Assembly: GCA_963717125.1 (NCBI GenBank)
Contig: CAVQVG010000015.1
Span: 372,001 to 436,000 of the forward strand
Length of the DNA: 64,000 nucleotides
Reading direction: 5' to 3'
Origin: RYN-230 sp963717125
Lineage (GTDB): Bacteria > Actinomycetota > Actinomycetes > Streptosporangiales > Streptosporangiaceae
The first letter of the stretch is position 1. Each line of letters starts with the position of its first letter. Positions 8,375-17,025 of this stretch are shown here, piece after piece. The notes beneath the pieces were generated by a model. The model worked only from the letters and a program-made list of their open reading frames with translations. It did not search any database and had not been told where the DNA came from. A program made the translations under genes and the position numbers.

Positions 8375-8401
8375 GCACCGGCGCGGTTTACGCGCTGGTG
8401 C
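8375..8401. terminator. bidirectional hairpin terminator between convergent genes
   Basis: GCACCGGCGCG (8375-8385), loop GTTTA, CGCGCTGGTGC (8391-8401). All 11 positions pair, one as G-U. It sits between the stop of the dehydrogenase (8352) and overlaps the hyuB stop (8388-8390), so it could end transcripts from both sides. There is no T run, which is usual in actinobacteria. Confidence 0.6.
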
Positions 8402-10649
8402 CGCCGATGACGATGTCGTGCAGTGCCTCGTCGCCGTCGGCGATGATCTCGGAGTCCACCCGCAGGCCGGTGAGCGGGCACAGGTACTCCCGGTACCGGA
8501 CGAGGTAGCCGACCCGGCCTTCCCGGGTGGCGAACTCCGGGGCGATCGCGCGCAGCGGGCGTTCCAGCACGGCGCAGCCGTCCTTAAAGTTCCCGCTGGC
8601 CGGGGCGAGCACCGCGCGGCCGGTGACGGTCACGAACGCCTCGGGGCGGCCGTCGCGTTCCACCAGGGCGAGCTCGCCGGCCAGCACCCGCAGCGGCACC
8701 CCAGGCGGGACCACGGCAGGTGGGGAGGCGGCTGGTACGGCCTCGGCGAGCCGGGCGGCCAGCCGTCCGGCGCGCAGCTTCTGGGTCGCCCCGTCACCGG
8801 GCAGCACGCCGTACACCCGCTCGGCCGCGTCAGCCGACAGCGCCCCGGTGGCGACGTCGGTTTCCACCAGGCCGGGATCCCGGGCCAGCGGGTCGCCGAA
8901 GCCGGGGGCGTTCGCGCCTGTCCATTCCCACGCCGCGTCGGCGCCCATCATGAGCATCGGGCCCTTCGCCTCGACCTCGGCCTCGGCGCCGCCGATCGCG
9001 TCGAAGTCCTGCGGCACCTCGCCGGCGGCTAGCCGGACGACGACGTCGGTGCCATGCTTCAGCCGGAAGTGCCCGGCCGAGGCAGGATTGGCGCCGAACG
9101 GCCCGACGGCCTTGGGGAAGGACTCGTCCACGTACACCGCCGCGGCCAGGCCCGGGACAGTCCACGGGATCCCTGCTTCGACGAAGCCGCGCCCGCCGCG
9201 GAACCGCCCGGCACCGTCCGCGCCGGCCGTGAGCGCCCGCCGGTAGAGGATCAGCATCGGCCAGAGCAGCTCGAGCTCCTCGATGTTGCTCGCGGTGCCC
9301 TCGGGAATCCAGAAGTGGCCGCCGAAGTCGACGCCGTCGCCCGCCGGCGACGCGGCCAGCGAGCCGATCATGTTGTCGGCGTTGGTCGCGACGAACGGCT
9401 CCCCAGTTGGGTGAGCGCCGCCGGAAATGAAGCCGTAGAACACCGGATGGGCCGGCCCGATCGCGAGCCTGGCCACCTCCGGCTCGGCGCACGCCAGCAT
9501 CTTGCCGATCACCGCCCCGGACAGGCTGATCAGCGTTTCCATCGTGTAGATGCCGGCCGGGCTGACCGCGGCGGGAAAGTCCGCGCAGGACAACGTGCCG
9601 GGTACCGGTTCGAAGTGCACCCGGCGGTACACGCCGCCGTAGGCGCCTGCGAGGTCGGCGGTAAGCGACGCGGTGAGCGCGGCGAGGAAAGCACCGGAGA
9701 AACCGGCGTAGGTGACGTTGATGGAGCCGGCCTGCGGGTCGGTTCCCGCATTGTCGACGTAGAGGTGCTCACCCTGCTTGCGCACGGTGACCTGGTAGGT
9801 GTAGATGCCACCGTCACCGGTGCGCGCGGCCTCAGCGTAGAGCCGGTGGCTCCACCGGCCGTCAGGGATCTTCGCCAGCCGCTGCGCCACCGTCCGCTCG
9901 CCGGCGTCGAGCACCCGGTTCATCACCGCCTTCACCGCGTCCGCGCCATACCGGTCGACCAGCGCGGCGATCCGCCCCACGGCGACCCGGTTCGCCGATA
10001 TCGCGGCGCGCAGGTCCATGTGCACCTCGGTCGGCACCCGTGACTGGCGCAGGAACATCCCCTCGAGATCCCGGCGCACTTCCCCGCGGCTGACCAGCTT
10101 GAACGGCGGGAACGCCGGGGGGTCAGTGAAGATGTCGGCCGCGTCCACGCAAAAGCTGCCCATCACCGAGCCGCCGACGTCGGCGTGGTGCATGACGTTC
10201 GCGACCCAGCAGAACAGCTCGTCGCCGACGAACACCGGAGCGGCCACGATCGTGTCCGGCTGATGCGGGGTGCCGACATACGGGTCGTTGGACACGAACA
10301 TGTCGCCGGGCTCAATGCCGGGGTTCTCGGCTCGGTTCTCCAGGATCCATTTGATGGTCAGCGCCTGGGCGTTGGAGAAGTACTGCAGGTACGGGCCGAG
10401 GAACACCAGGTCGGCGGACTCGGTGAGGATGGAGGGCTGGAAGTCCCTGGTGATCATCGTGACCGGCGAGACGGCCAGCCGCTGGATCGTCTGCCCGTGC
10501 TCGAGGTTGGTGTTCATCAGCGAGTAGCGGATCACCTCGAAGGTCACCGGGTCCACGTCAGCGGTGCCGGCGTGCAGCTTCAGCGTGCCGGGGATGCGCA
10601 GCGTCTCGCCGGGGATGTAGCCGCGCTGCACGCCGTCCCAGATCGTCAT
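8388..10649 (-). CDS. hyuB: hydantoinase B / oxoprolinase family protein
   Basis: 753 residues. Family landmarks include FVSNDPYVGTPHQPDT, HHADVGGSVMGSF, NVTYAGFSGAF, the typical C-terminal glycine-rich GAGRFRGGRGFVEAG and an end near DSEIIADGDEALHD. HyuB-type subunits act with HyuA to open hydantoin, N-methylhydantoin or 5-oxoproline rings with ATP, or acetone/acetophenone in the carboxylase branch. The ATG overlaps the hyuA stop by one base (TGATG), so translation is coupled. It is longer than usual HyuB (about 500-600), because of a C-terminal extension from about residue 560. The exact substrate cannot be read from sequence. Confidence 0.88.
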   Translation of the reverse strand: MTIWDGVQRGYIPGETLRIPGTLKLHAGTADVDPVTFEVIRYSLMNTNLEHGQTIQRLAVSPVTMITRDFQPSILTESADLVFLGPYLQYFSNAQALTIKWILENRAENPGIEPGDMFVSNDPYVGTPHQPDTIVAAPVFVGDELFCWVANVMHHADVGGSVMGSFCVDAADIFTDPPAFPPFKLVSRGEVRRDLEGMFLRQSRVPTEVHMDLRAAISANRVAVGRIAALVDRYGADAVKAVMNRVLDAGERTVAQRLAKIPDGRWSHRLYAEAARTGDGGIYTYQVTVRKQGEHLYVDNAGTDPQAGSINVTYAGFSGAFLAALTASLTADLAGAYGGVYRRVHFEPVPGTLSCADFPAAVSPAGIYTMETLISLSGAVIGKMLACAEPEVARLAIGPAHPVFYGFISGGAHPTGEPFVATNADNMIGSLAASPAGDGVDFGGHFWIPEGTASNIEELELLWPMLILYRRALTAGADGAGRFRGGRGFVEAGIPWTVPGLAAAVYVDESFPKAVGPFGANPASAGHFRLKHGTDVVVRLAAGEVPQDFDAIGGAEAEVEAKGPMLMMGADAAWEWTGANAPGFGDPLARDPGLVETDVATGALSADAAERVYGVLPGDGATQKLRAGRLAARLAEAVPAASPPAVVPPGVPLRVLAGELALVERDGRPEAFVTVTGRAVLAPASGNFKDGCAVLERPLRAIAPEFATREGRVGYLVRYREYLCPLTGLRVDSEIIADGDEALHDIVIGGTSA

Positions 10650-12682
10650 CAGAACTCCTTCAGTCGTAGCTCGCCGAGCGGGCCGGCGGACAGTGACGCG
10701 CCGAGCGGCACGGCGACGGTGGTGTGCGCCAGCTCGATGAGGGCGGGGCCGGCGACGGTCCCGGCGGGCGCGCCGCGGTACACGTCGGTCCCCGTCCAGC
10801 CGCGCCCGGGCCAGTAGACGCCGGCCTGCTCGGGCTTCTGGGTCTCGGCCGGTGTCACCAGCTCCGGCCGGGCGACAGGGATGCCGGCCGGGACGGACAC
10901 CCGGGCCCGCAGGGCGAAAACCTCGACCGCCTGGAATAGTGCCGTGCCGCCTTCGCCGTAGCGCCGCTCGTACTCCTTGTCGAAGTCGGCCAGCAGGGTG
11001 TCGGGGTCCGCGGACGGCGACACCGGGATCTCCAGGCTGTGCATGAGCTGCTCGCGGTAGCGCATCAGGGCGTCGATCTCCACCACCGGCTCCCCGGTGA
11101 CACCGGTGGCCGCCAGCTCGGCCAGTGCCGCGCCGCGCACCCCGGCCACGGCGGTCGCGAGCGCTGGGCCCCCGAACGGGGCCAGCAAAGAGCCCTCCAG
11201 CTCGTGGTACAGCACCACATCACCGGATGCGATGCCGTACGCCGAGAGCGTGGATGCGCCGTTGCCGAGCGGGATCACGACCTCGCGGACCCCGGACTCG
11301 GCGGCGTACCCGAAGGCGTGCACCGGGCCCGCGCCACCGAACGCGTACAGGACGAAATCGCGGGGATCGAGGCCGCGCTCGAGCGTCTGCTGGCGGATCA
11401 CCGTCGCCGCCTGCATGTTGTTGATCCGCAAGATGCCCGCCGCGGTCTCCTCGACGGTCAGGCCGAGCCGCCCGGCGAGCCTGCCGACGGCGGCGATGGC
11501 GGCGTCGCGGTCCAGCGGCATCCGGCCGTCGAGGAACCTGTCCGCACGGACGAGGCCGAGCACCACATCGGCGTCGGTCACGGTCGGCTCGGCGCCGCCG
11601 CGGCCGTAGCAGGCCGGGCCCGGCTCGGACCCGGCGCTCGCCGGGCCGACCCGGAGCCCGCCGGTCGCCTCGTCGAACCAGGCGATCGAGCCGCCGCCGC
11701 AGGCGATCGAGCGCACGTCCAGGTTGGGCAGCCGGTAGGTGTACTGGTCGATGACGTTCTGCTCGGCCACCACCGGCTTGCCGTCGATCACCAGGCCGAG
11801 GTCGAACGATGTGCCACCCATGTCGGTGCCGACCACATGGTCGTGACCGTAGGCGCCGGCCAGGCTGGCGACGCCGATCAGGCCGCCGGCCGGCCCGGAG
11901 TTGATCGTGCCCAGCGGGGTCGCGGCGGACGCGGGCAGCACCCCGCCGCTGGACTGCATGACCAGCAGCGGGGTTGCGAGCCTGCTCTCCAGCTCACTCA
12001 GGTACCGCGAAGAGGCCGGACCGACGTAGCCGTTCAGCACCGTGGCCACCGTGCGCTCGTACTCGCCGAGCCGGGGAGACACCTCCGACGACCGGGACAC
12101 GAACACCTCGGGGATCGCCTGGGTCAGCGCCTTCTCGTGCGCCGGGTTCGCGAACGACCACAACAGCGCGATGGCGACGGAGTCGAGCTCGTACTCCGCG
12201 ATCATCCGGGTGATCCGCCCCACGGCCGCGTCGGTGTCCAGCTCGGCCACCACCTTGCCGCTCGCGTCGACCCGCTCCTGCACCTCGACGACGGCACCCG
12301 GCACGATCAGCGGCGCCGGCAGCCTGCTCCCGTGCACCGAGAACACGCCTTCGATCGACCGGCCGGCGACCCGGCCGGCGCCGCGCATCATCGCGAGCGC
12401 GTCACCGTGCCCGGCGGTGGCGACCAGCCCGACTCGCGCACCCCGGCGTTCCAGGACCGCGTTCGTACCGATGGTGGTCCCGTGGCCGAAACGCCCGGTC
12501 CGCTGGAGCATCGTGGGCAGGTCGACGCCGACGGTTTCAGCCAGCCGCCGCAGCCCTGCGAGCACCCCGGCCACCGGATCGTCCTTGGTGGACAAGACCT
12601 TCGCGCTGCGGTGGTTTCCTTGCCGGTCCACCAGAGCGCAGTCGGTGAACGTGCCACCGATGTCCACGCCGATGTAGTACAT
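10649..12682 (-). CDS. hyuA: hydantoinase A / oxoprolinase family ATP-dependent subunit
   Basis: 677 residues starting MYYIGVDIGGTFTDC, the phosphate-binding loop of the actin-like ATPase fold. Other landmarks are GHGTTIGTNAVLERRGARVG, GPAGGLIGV, DMGGTSFDLGLV and the C-terminal FGGAGPVHAFGYA. It is the normal size for HyuA. It is first in a two-gene unit with hyuB. Proposed role: ATP-dependent opening of a cyclic amide, feeding amino acid or amide use. A hairpin at 12722-12749 separates it from the catalase gene upstream. Related alternatives are acetone carboxylase or acetophenone carboxylase subunits, but no gamma subunit is present. Confidence 0.9.
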   Translation of the reverse strand: MYYIGVDIGGTFTDCALVDRQGNHRSAKVLSTKDDPVAGVLAGLRRLAETVGVDLPTMLQRTGRFGHGTTIGTNAVLERRGARVGLVATAGHGDALAMMRGAGRVAGRSIEGVFSVHGSRLPAPLIVPGAVVEVQERVDASGKVVAELDTDAAVGRITRMIAEYELDSVAIALLWSFANPAHEKALTQAIPEVFVSRSSEVSPRLGEYERTVATVLNGYVGPASSRYLSELESRLATPLLVMQSSGGVLPASAATPLGTINSGPAGGLIGVASLAGAYGHDHVVGTDMGGTSFDLGLVIDGKPVVAEQNVIDQYTYRLPNLDVRSIACGGGSIAWFDEATGGLRVGPASAGSEPGPACYGRGGAEPTVTDADVVLGLVRADRFLDGRMPLDRDAAIAAVGRLAGRLGLTVEETAAGILRINNMQAATVIRQQTLERGLDPRDFVLYAFGGAGPVHAFGYAAESGVREVVIPLGNGASTLSAYGIASGDVVLYHELEGSLLAPFGGPALATAVAGVRGAALAELAATGVTGEPVVEIDALMRYREQLMHSLEIPVSPSADPDTLLADFDKEYERRYGEGGTALFQAVEVFALRARVSVPAGIPVARPELVTPAETQKPEQAGVYWPGRGWTGTDVYRGAPAGTVAGPALIELAHTTVAVPLGASLSAGPLGELRLKEF

Positions 12683-12721
12683 GAGTCACTTCCATCAGGT
12701 AGCTGATCCGTCTTCCAGTGC

Positions 12722-12749
12722 GGGCCCGGCGCCGCCCGGCGCCGGGCCC
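12722..12749 (-). terminator. very strong GC hairpin after the catalase gene
   Basis: GGGCCCGGCGCC (12722-12733) pairs with GGCGCCGGGCCC (12738-12749), 12 perfect GC pairs around a 4-base loop. It lies 26 bases beyond the catalase stop and before hyuA on the same strand, so it is a plausible terminator that insulates hyuAB. No T tract follows. Confidence 0.6.
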
Positions 12750-12775
12750 CTGCTATCGCGGATGCGATCTGGTGG

Positions 12776-14236
12776 TCAGGACTGTCCGGTGCGGACGCCC
12801 TTCTCGACCCGCTCGCCCAGTTCCTTGTCCACGTTCCCGAGGTACCAGAAGGCGCGCTGGAGGACGGGCTCGGTCACGCCGGCGAGCAGCGCTCCCACGA
12901 TGTTGCTGACCAGCCGGTCCCTGGCCGCGTCGTCCATGACCTCGCGGACCAGCGTGCCGGGCTGGCTCCAGTCGTCGTCCTCGGCGTGCTGCTCGTAGGC
13001 GGTGTGCACGAGCTCGCCGTCGGCGTACCAGCTCGGCGCCTGGTTGTGCTCGCTGTCGGCCTGCGGGCCGCCCTTGGAGTTCGGGAAGTACACCGGGTCG
13101 CTGACGTTGTGGATCCGCCCCACCCCGTCCTTGCTGTAGGCGTGCACCGGCGCGACCGGGGCGTTGACCGGGATCTGCGTGTAGTTCACGCCGAGCCGGG
13201 CCCGGTGCGCGTCGTTGTAGGAGAACAGCCGGCCGAGCAGCATCCGGTCCGGACTCGGCCCGATGCCCGGCACCAGGTTGCTTGGCGCGAACGCGGCCTG
13301 CTCGATCTCGGTGTGGTAGTCGGCCGGGTTGCGGTCGAGGGTCATCTTGCCGACCTCGATCAGCGGGTAGTCCGCGTGCGGCCACACCTTGGTCATGTCG
13401 AACGGGTTGAACCGGTAGGTCTTGGCGTCCTCGTACGGCATGATCTGCATCTTCAGCGTCCAGCTCGGGTGGTCGCCGCGCTCGATCGCCTCATACAGGT
13501 CCTTGGTGTGCAGGTCGGGGTCGGTGCCGGCCAGCCGGTCGCCCTCGGCCTGGGTCAGGAACTCGATGCCCTGGTCGCAGATGAAGTGGTACTTCACCCA
13601 GTACCGCTCACCCTCCGCGTTGATCCACATGTAGGTGTGCGAGCTGTACCCGTTCATGTGCCGGAAGTCCTTCGGGAAGCCGCGGTCGCCCATCAGCCAG
13701 ATCACCTGGTGCGCCGTCTCCGGCAGCAGCGTCCAGAAGTCCCACTGCATGTCATTGGAGCGCAGGTTGACCTTGGCCAGCCGCTTCTGCGACCGGATGA
13801 AGTTCTGGAAATGGATCGGGTCCTTGATGAAGAACACCGGCGTGTCGTTGCCGACCAGGTCGTAGTTGCCCTCGGTGGTGTAGAACTTCAGCGCGAAGCC
13901 GCGCAGGTCCCGCCACATGTCGGGGCTGCCGCGCTCCCCGGCCACGGTGGAGAACCTGGCTAGCATCCGCGTGGTGGTCCCCGGCTGGAACACCGCCGCC
14001 TTGGTGTACGCGCTGACATCGCCGGTGACCTCGAACCGGCCGAACGCCCCGCTGCCCTTGGCGTGCGGCTGCCGCTCCTTGATTCGCTCCCGGTTGAAGT
14101 TGGCCATCTGCTCGATCAGGTAACTGTCCTGCAGCAGGATCGGGCCGCCAGCGCCGACGGTCAGCGAATACGTGTCGCTCTGGACCGGAATGCCGTGATC
14201 GTTCGTCTGGATCGGGTTGGATTGCGTGCTGGTCAT
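12776..14236 (-). CDS. monofunctional haem catalase
   Basis: 486 residues, the size of small-subunit (clade 3) catalases. His58 lies in ERQPHAKG, Asn130 in VGNDTPVFF, and the haem ligand Tyr340 in RLFSYNDAHRARLG. It splits H2O2 into water and oxygen in the cytoplasm. A clear AGGAGGAAAT precedes the ATG. It follows the aquaporin gene by 55 bases on the same strand, suggesting an operon in which the channel admits or vents H2O2/water next to the enzyme that destroys it. The haem biosynthesis genes hemA-hemC lie 5 kb away. Confidence 0.95.
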   Translation of the reverse strand: MTSTQSNPIQTNDHGIPVQSDTYSLTVGAGGPILLQDSYLIEQMANFNRERIKERQPHAKGSGAFGRFEVTGDVSAYTKAAVFQPGTTTRMLARFSTVAGERGSPDMWRDLRGFALKFYTTEGNYDLVGNDTPVFFIKDPIHFQNFIRSQKRLAKVNLRSNDMQWDFWTLLPETAHQVIWLMGDRGFPKDFRHMNGYSSHTYMWINAEGERYWVKYHFICDQGIEFLTQAEGDRLAGTDPDLHTKDLYEAIERGDHPSWTLKMQIMPYEDAKTYRFNPFDMTKVWPHADYPLIEVGKMTLDRNPADYHTEIEQAAFAPSNLVPGIGPSPDRMLLGRLFSYNDAHRARLGVNYTQIPVNAPVAPVHAYSKDGVGRIHNVSDPVYFPNSKGGPQADSEHNQAPSWYADGELVHTAYEQHAEDDDWSQPGTLVREVMDDAARDRLVSNIVGALLAGVTEPVLQRAFWYLGNVDKELGERVEKGVRTGQS

Positions 14237-14291
14237 CTAAATTTCCTCCTGTCGTGGATGGAACCAAGAGTTGCGACGAGCCCAAGGCCGT

Positions 14292-15074
14292 TCAGGCGTT
14301 CGAGCCGGTGGCTGCTGGCACCGGGTCGGATCGGGCGTCGCTGGCCTGGTTCGGGCCGCCGGTGTACTGGCGCAGCCACCCATCGCCGGGGTTGAGCGCC
14401 AGGAACGCCAGCCCCGCCACGACGCCGGCGGCGAGCTCGACGACCAGGTAGACCCAGATCGTTGACCAGGCGAACACGCCGGCAGTGGCGCCGCCGAGCG
14501 CGACGGCCGGGTTGAACACGCCGCCGGAGATGCCGCCGACCGCGAAGGCGCCAGCCGTCACGGTGAAACCGATCGCCAGCCCGAAGAACCCGTTGCCTGG
14601 CTGGTCCTTGCTGGTGGCCACGTTGAGCATCACGTAGCACAGGGCGAAGGTGAGCAGCAGCTCCACGATGGCGGCGGCCGCCTCGGTGTGACCGGACAGG
14701 GTCAGGGCCCTGACCGCTGGGGGGTTGACGACAGCCCGGGCGATCACCCCGGCAACCACGCCGCCGACGACCTGCGCGATCCAGTAAGGGACGGCATCGC
14801 CGATCCCGATCCGGCCGCGGACCAGCGCCCCCATGGTTACGGCCGGGTTGTAGTGGCCGCCGGAAATGTGGCCGCCGGCGTAGATCATGACCATCAGGGT
14901 CGCGCCCGCCGCCAGTGGGGTGAACACGCTGTGGCTGAGCACGCTTACCGCGACCACCAAGGTCAGGAAGAACGCCCCGATCGCCTCGACCGCGTACTTC
15001 CTGGTCGCTACCCCCCACTGGGGAGCGGCGGCGACCGCTACCGATTGTGGTTCGCTTGTGATGACGTTCGCCAT
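14292..15074 (-). CDS. aquaporin (MIP family channel)
   Basis: 260 residues from ATG 15074, with a perfect AAGGAGGA at 15081-15088. Six membrane helices and two half-helices with NPA boxes, HYNPAVTMG and FNPAVALG, are present. The residue after the second NPA-containing loop is Leu/Gly rather than the Asp of glycerol facilitators, which suggests a water-type (or peroxide-permeable) channel. The C-terminal tail is hydrophilic. It heads the unit with catalase. Members of this family can pass H2O2; that this one does is inference from context. Confidence 0.9.
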   Translation of the reverse strand: MANVITSEPQSVAVAAAPQWGVATRKYAVEAIGAFFLTLVVAVSVLSHSVFTPLAAGATLMVMIYAGGHISGGHYNPAVTMGALVRGRIGIGDAVPYWIAQVVGGVVAGVIARAVVNPPAVRALTLSGHTEAAAAIVELLLTFALCYVMLNVATSKDQPGNGFFGLAIGFTVTAGAFAVGGISGGVFNPAVALGGATAGVFAWSTIWVYLVVELAAGVVAGLAFLALNPGDGWLRQYTGGPNQASDARSDPVPAATGSNA

Positions 15075-15086
15075 CTGCTTTCCTCC

Positions 15087-15110
15087 TTGAGTTTCAAGTG
15101 GTTCACTCAA
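15087..15110. promoter_or_regulatory. inverted repeat upstream of the aquaporin-catalase unit
   Basis: TTGAGT (15087-15092) and ACTCAA (15105-15110) are a perfect 6-bp inverted repeat with a 12-base spacer. It begins at the ribosome binding site of the aquaporin gene. It may be an operator for a peroxide regulator or an mRNA hairpin that hides the ribosome site. The evidence is position and symmetry only. Confidence 0.35.
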
Positions 15111-15160
15111 CGATTGCGCGGATGCGTTTCCGCCGTCATCGTGGCCAGCGGCCATTTATC

Positions 15161-15201
15161 CCCCCGGCCAGCCGAACTCACCGAATTCCTGCTAGCTGCA
15201 A
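15161..15201. repeat. 41-bp direct repeat, copy 1 (contains GCTAGC), right of whiB in its reading sense downstream side
   Basis: About 35 of 41 bases match the copy at 15742-15782; the last 19 bases (GAATTCCTGCTAGCTGCAA) are identical. The pair brackets the whiB gene. Related shorter forms occur near 16210-16225 and 28220-28235 in the opposite sense and at 17025-17035. Confidence 0.65.
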
Positions 15202-15323
15202 CCATGCTGGTAACCCGGCTCTCGCGCAGGCGGAGGCGGGCCTGCAGCCAGTGCTGGCCAGGCGCAGAAAAAACAGTGAGATAGTGAAAATGCGTGCGCA
15301 GCCTGCTTTAGGAGAAGGCGACC

Positions 15324-15629
15324 TTAATTCGCCGTGCTGCCTGAATCCCCTGATGCGCTCCGCCGCCTGCGCTTGTGCCGTTCCTCCTCGGTGGTGCCGC
15401 CCCAGACACCAGCAGCGCCGATATCCGATGCCCATCGCAGGCATGGCCCGCACACCGGGCACGTTCGGCAGATCTGCTTGGCTTCGTCGATCTGGAGCAA
15501 GGACGGACCCGAGGTGCCGATGGGAAAGAACAGGTCGGGATCCGCGTCGCGACAGGCGGCATGGTCACGCCAGTGCGTACCCGCGGCGTTCCGTGGCCGC
15601 TGGAGAAGGCCTTGGCTCGTCTCACTCAT
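15324..15629 (-). CDS. WhiB-family iron-sulfur transcription factor
   Basis: 101 residues from ATG 15629, with GAAAGGTGG upstream. The first cluster cysteine lies in HWRDHAACRDADPDLFFP. The others are in ICRTCPVCGPCLRWA, where the canonical CxxCx5C is present plus one extra cysteine inside the x5. The turn GVWGGTTEEER and the basic tail RHKRRRR, which touches DNA, follow. Such proteins carry a 4Fe-4S cluster sensitive to oxygen/NO and act with the primary sigma factor. It stands alone between two copies of a 41-bp repeat, next to the catalase operon and the receiver/NarL genes. Which of WhiB1-7 it resembles cannot be settled by eye. Confidence 0.92.
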   Translation of the reverse strand: MSETSQGLLQRPRNAAGTHWRDHAACRDADPDLFFPIGTSGPSLLQIDEAKQICRTCPVCGPCLRWASDIGAAGVWGGTTEEERHKRRRRSASGDSGSTAN

Positions 15630-15741
15630 CGGGCCACGCCACCTTTCCTTCTCGCGGGCGTGTGTGCCGCGGCTCACGCCCTGGCCATCCAAGTGTTTCG
15701 CGTAGCTGGCTGGCTGCCACTACGGCGAACGCCCATCCGTG

Positions 15742-15782
15742 CCCCCCGCTAGCCGAACCACCTGAATTCCTGCTAGCTGCAA
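15742..15782. repeat. 41-bp direct repeat, copy 2 (contains two GCTAGC-type sites)
   Basis: Second copy of the sequence at 15161-15201, 581 bp away in the same orientation. It has GCTAGC at 15748-15753 and again at 15772-15777, and lies between the whiB promoter side and the stop of the receiver gene. Confidence 0.65.
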
Positions 15783-15805
15783 TGTGCGATGCCCCGGCTG
15801 GCGGT

Positions 15806-16174
15806 TCACGGCGCGTGGCCGAGGATCCGGCTGATCGCCCGCGCAGACAGCTCCGACTTCGCCAGGAACCCGGCCGCCGGGCTATCGGCGATCAGGTCCG
15901 CGTAGTCCGTTTCGGCGTACGACGAGATCAAGATCACTTCGGCGCGGGCGCCCTGGTCGTCCTGCGCCAGGAGCCGGGCCAGGTCAAAGCCGCTCTCGTC
16001 GCCGAGCCCGATGTTGACGAGGATGACGTCCGGCCGTAGCGCGCGGGCCTGCCGGAGGGCCTCGGCGGTGTTCGAGGCCACCCCGGCGACCGTCACGCCC
16101 TCTCGCTCGAGGAGAACGCTCGCCGCCTCGAGGAAGCCATCGTTGTCGTCAACGAGCAGGGACCGCAGGAACAT
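15806..16174 (-). CDS. single-domain receiver with Asn in place of the phospho-accepting Asp (module 1)
   Basis: 122 residues from ATG 16174; the frame is open back to 16240 and the true start is uncertain because no ribosome site is seen at either. The receiver fold is complete: acidic pair in LLVDDND, Ser in VILISS, Lys in GFLAKSE. The beta-3 phospho-site, however, reads DVILVNIGLGDESG, with Asn (codon AAC) where Asp is normal. No output domain is present. It follows a NarL-type regulator gene on the same strand (91 bases between). The same arrangement with the same substitution occurs at 27822-28959. It is probably a phosphorylation-independent partner or decoy for a kinase; that is inference. 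Confidence 0.8.
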   Translation of the reverse strand: MFLRSLLVDDNDGFLEAASVLLEREGVTVAGVASNTAEALRQARALRPDVILVNIGLGDESGFDLARLLAQDDQGARAEVILISSYAETDYADLIADSPAAGFLAKSELSARAISRILGHAP

Positions 16175-16265
16175 ACGATCAGGACGCTGGGGGTAAGGCA
16201 CCCTCGCATCGCGGCTGGCAGGAATTCCGCCGCTGCTCACGACCCCGCATCCCCCCTGGGCACAG

Positions 16266-17000
16266 CTAGCGGGCTTCGAGGAACCGGAGAACCGCCAGCA
16301 CCCGCCGGTGCTCGGTGTCGCTCTCCGGCAGGTCGAGTTTGGTCAGGATGCTGCGTACGTGCTTCTCGACCGTGCCCTCGGTGACGAAGATCCGGCGGGC
16401 GACGCCTGCGTTGGACGCGCCTTCGGCCATCAGGGCGAGCACGTCGCGCTCCCGCGGCGACAGGATATCGAGCGGATCACGCCGCCGGCGAGCCTTGACG
16501 AGCTCCTGCACCAGGGATGGATCCACCACCGAGGCGCCCGCAGTGATCCGCTCGACCGTGTCGATGAACTCGGCTACGTCGGTCACCCGGCTCTTCAGCA
16601 GATAGCCGAGACGCTCCCCGCCGGCCAGCAGCTCGATCGCCTCGTCCACCTCCACATGCGCGGAGAGCACGATGATCGCCGTGCCGGGCAGTTCCTGGCG
16701 GATCACCTGCGCCGCCTGCAGGCCCTCGGTGGCGTGGGCCGGCGGCATCCGGATGTCGATGATCGCCAGGTCGGGCTGGGCCGAGCGGACCAGGGCGAGC
16801 AGCCTGGCTCCGTCCCCCGCCTGGCCGACGACGTCGAACCCCGAACGGTCGAGCAGGCTGGCCAGGCCTTCGCGCAGCAGGACATCGTCATCGGCGAGCA
16901 CGACCCGGGGTGCGCGCCCGCTCTCCGGTGCCGTTTCTGGTGTCACTGACGGCGACAGCACGCCACGATTGTCAACCAAGCGAGGGACCTGCAGCATCAC
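16266..17000 (-). CDS. NarL/LuxR-type response regulator (module 1)
   Basis: 244 residues, GTG start at 17000 or ATG at 16997. Receiver at about 30-150 with ADDDVLL, the phospho-site Asp in LAIIDIRMPP and Lys in YLLKSRV. A LuxR-type HTH follows at about 178-240 with LSPRERDVLALMAEGASN and VTEGTVEKHVRSIL. It should be phosphorylated by a HisKA_3 kinase; no kinase is adjacent, and the candidates are those at 21.6-24 kb and 25.7-27.8 kb. It is highly similar to the regulator at 28264-28959, pointing to a duplication. The stop TAG lies in GCTAGC. Confidence 0.92.
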   Translation of the reverse strand: MMLQVPRLVDNRGVLSPSVTPETAPESGRAPRVVLADDDVLLREGLASLLDRSGFDVVGQAGDGARLLALVRSAQPDLAIIDIRMPPAHATEGLQAAQVIRQELPGTAIIVLSAHVEVDEAIELLAGGERLGYLLKSRVTDVAEFIDTVERITAGASVVDPSLVQELVKARRRRDPLDILSPRERDVLALMAEGASNAGVARRIFVTEGTVEKHVRSILTKLDLPESDTEHRRVLAVLRFLEAR

Positions 17001-17025
17001 CGCCAGCGTCCGTCGTTCCTGGGGG

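Noticed and set aside
11039..12706. Long open frame on the + strand across hyuA (555 residues)
   Set aside because: Its product is Arg/Gly/His/Pro-rich with no domain, and the opposite strand holds an unmistakable HyuA. It is a GC-driven shadow.
15098..16039. Open frame (+) covering whiB and the first receiver
   Set aside because: WhiB and receiver motifs on the minus strand are complete; this frame has none.
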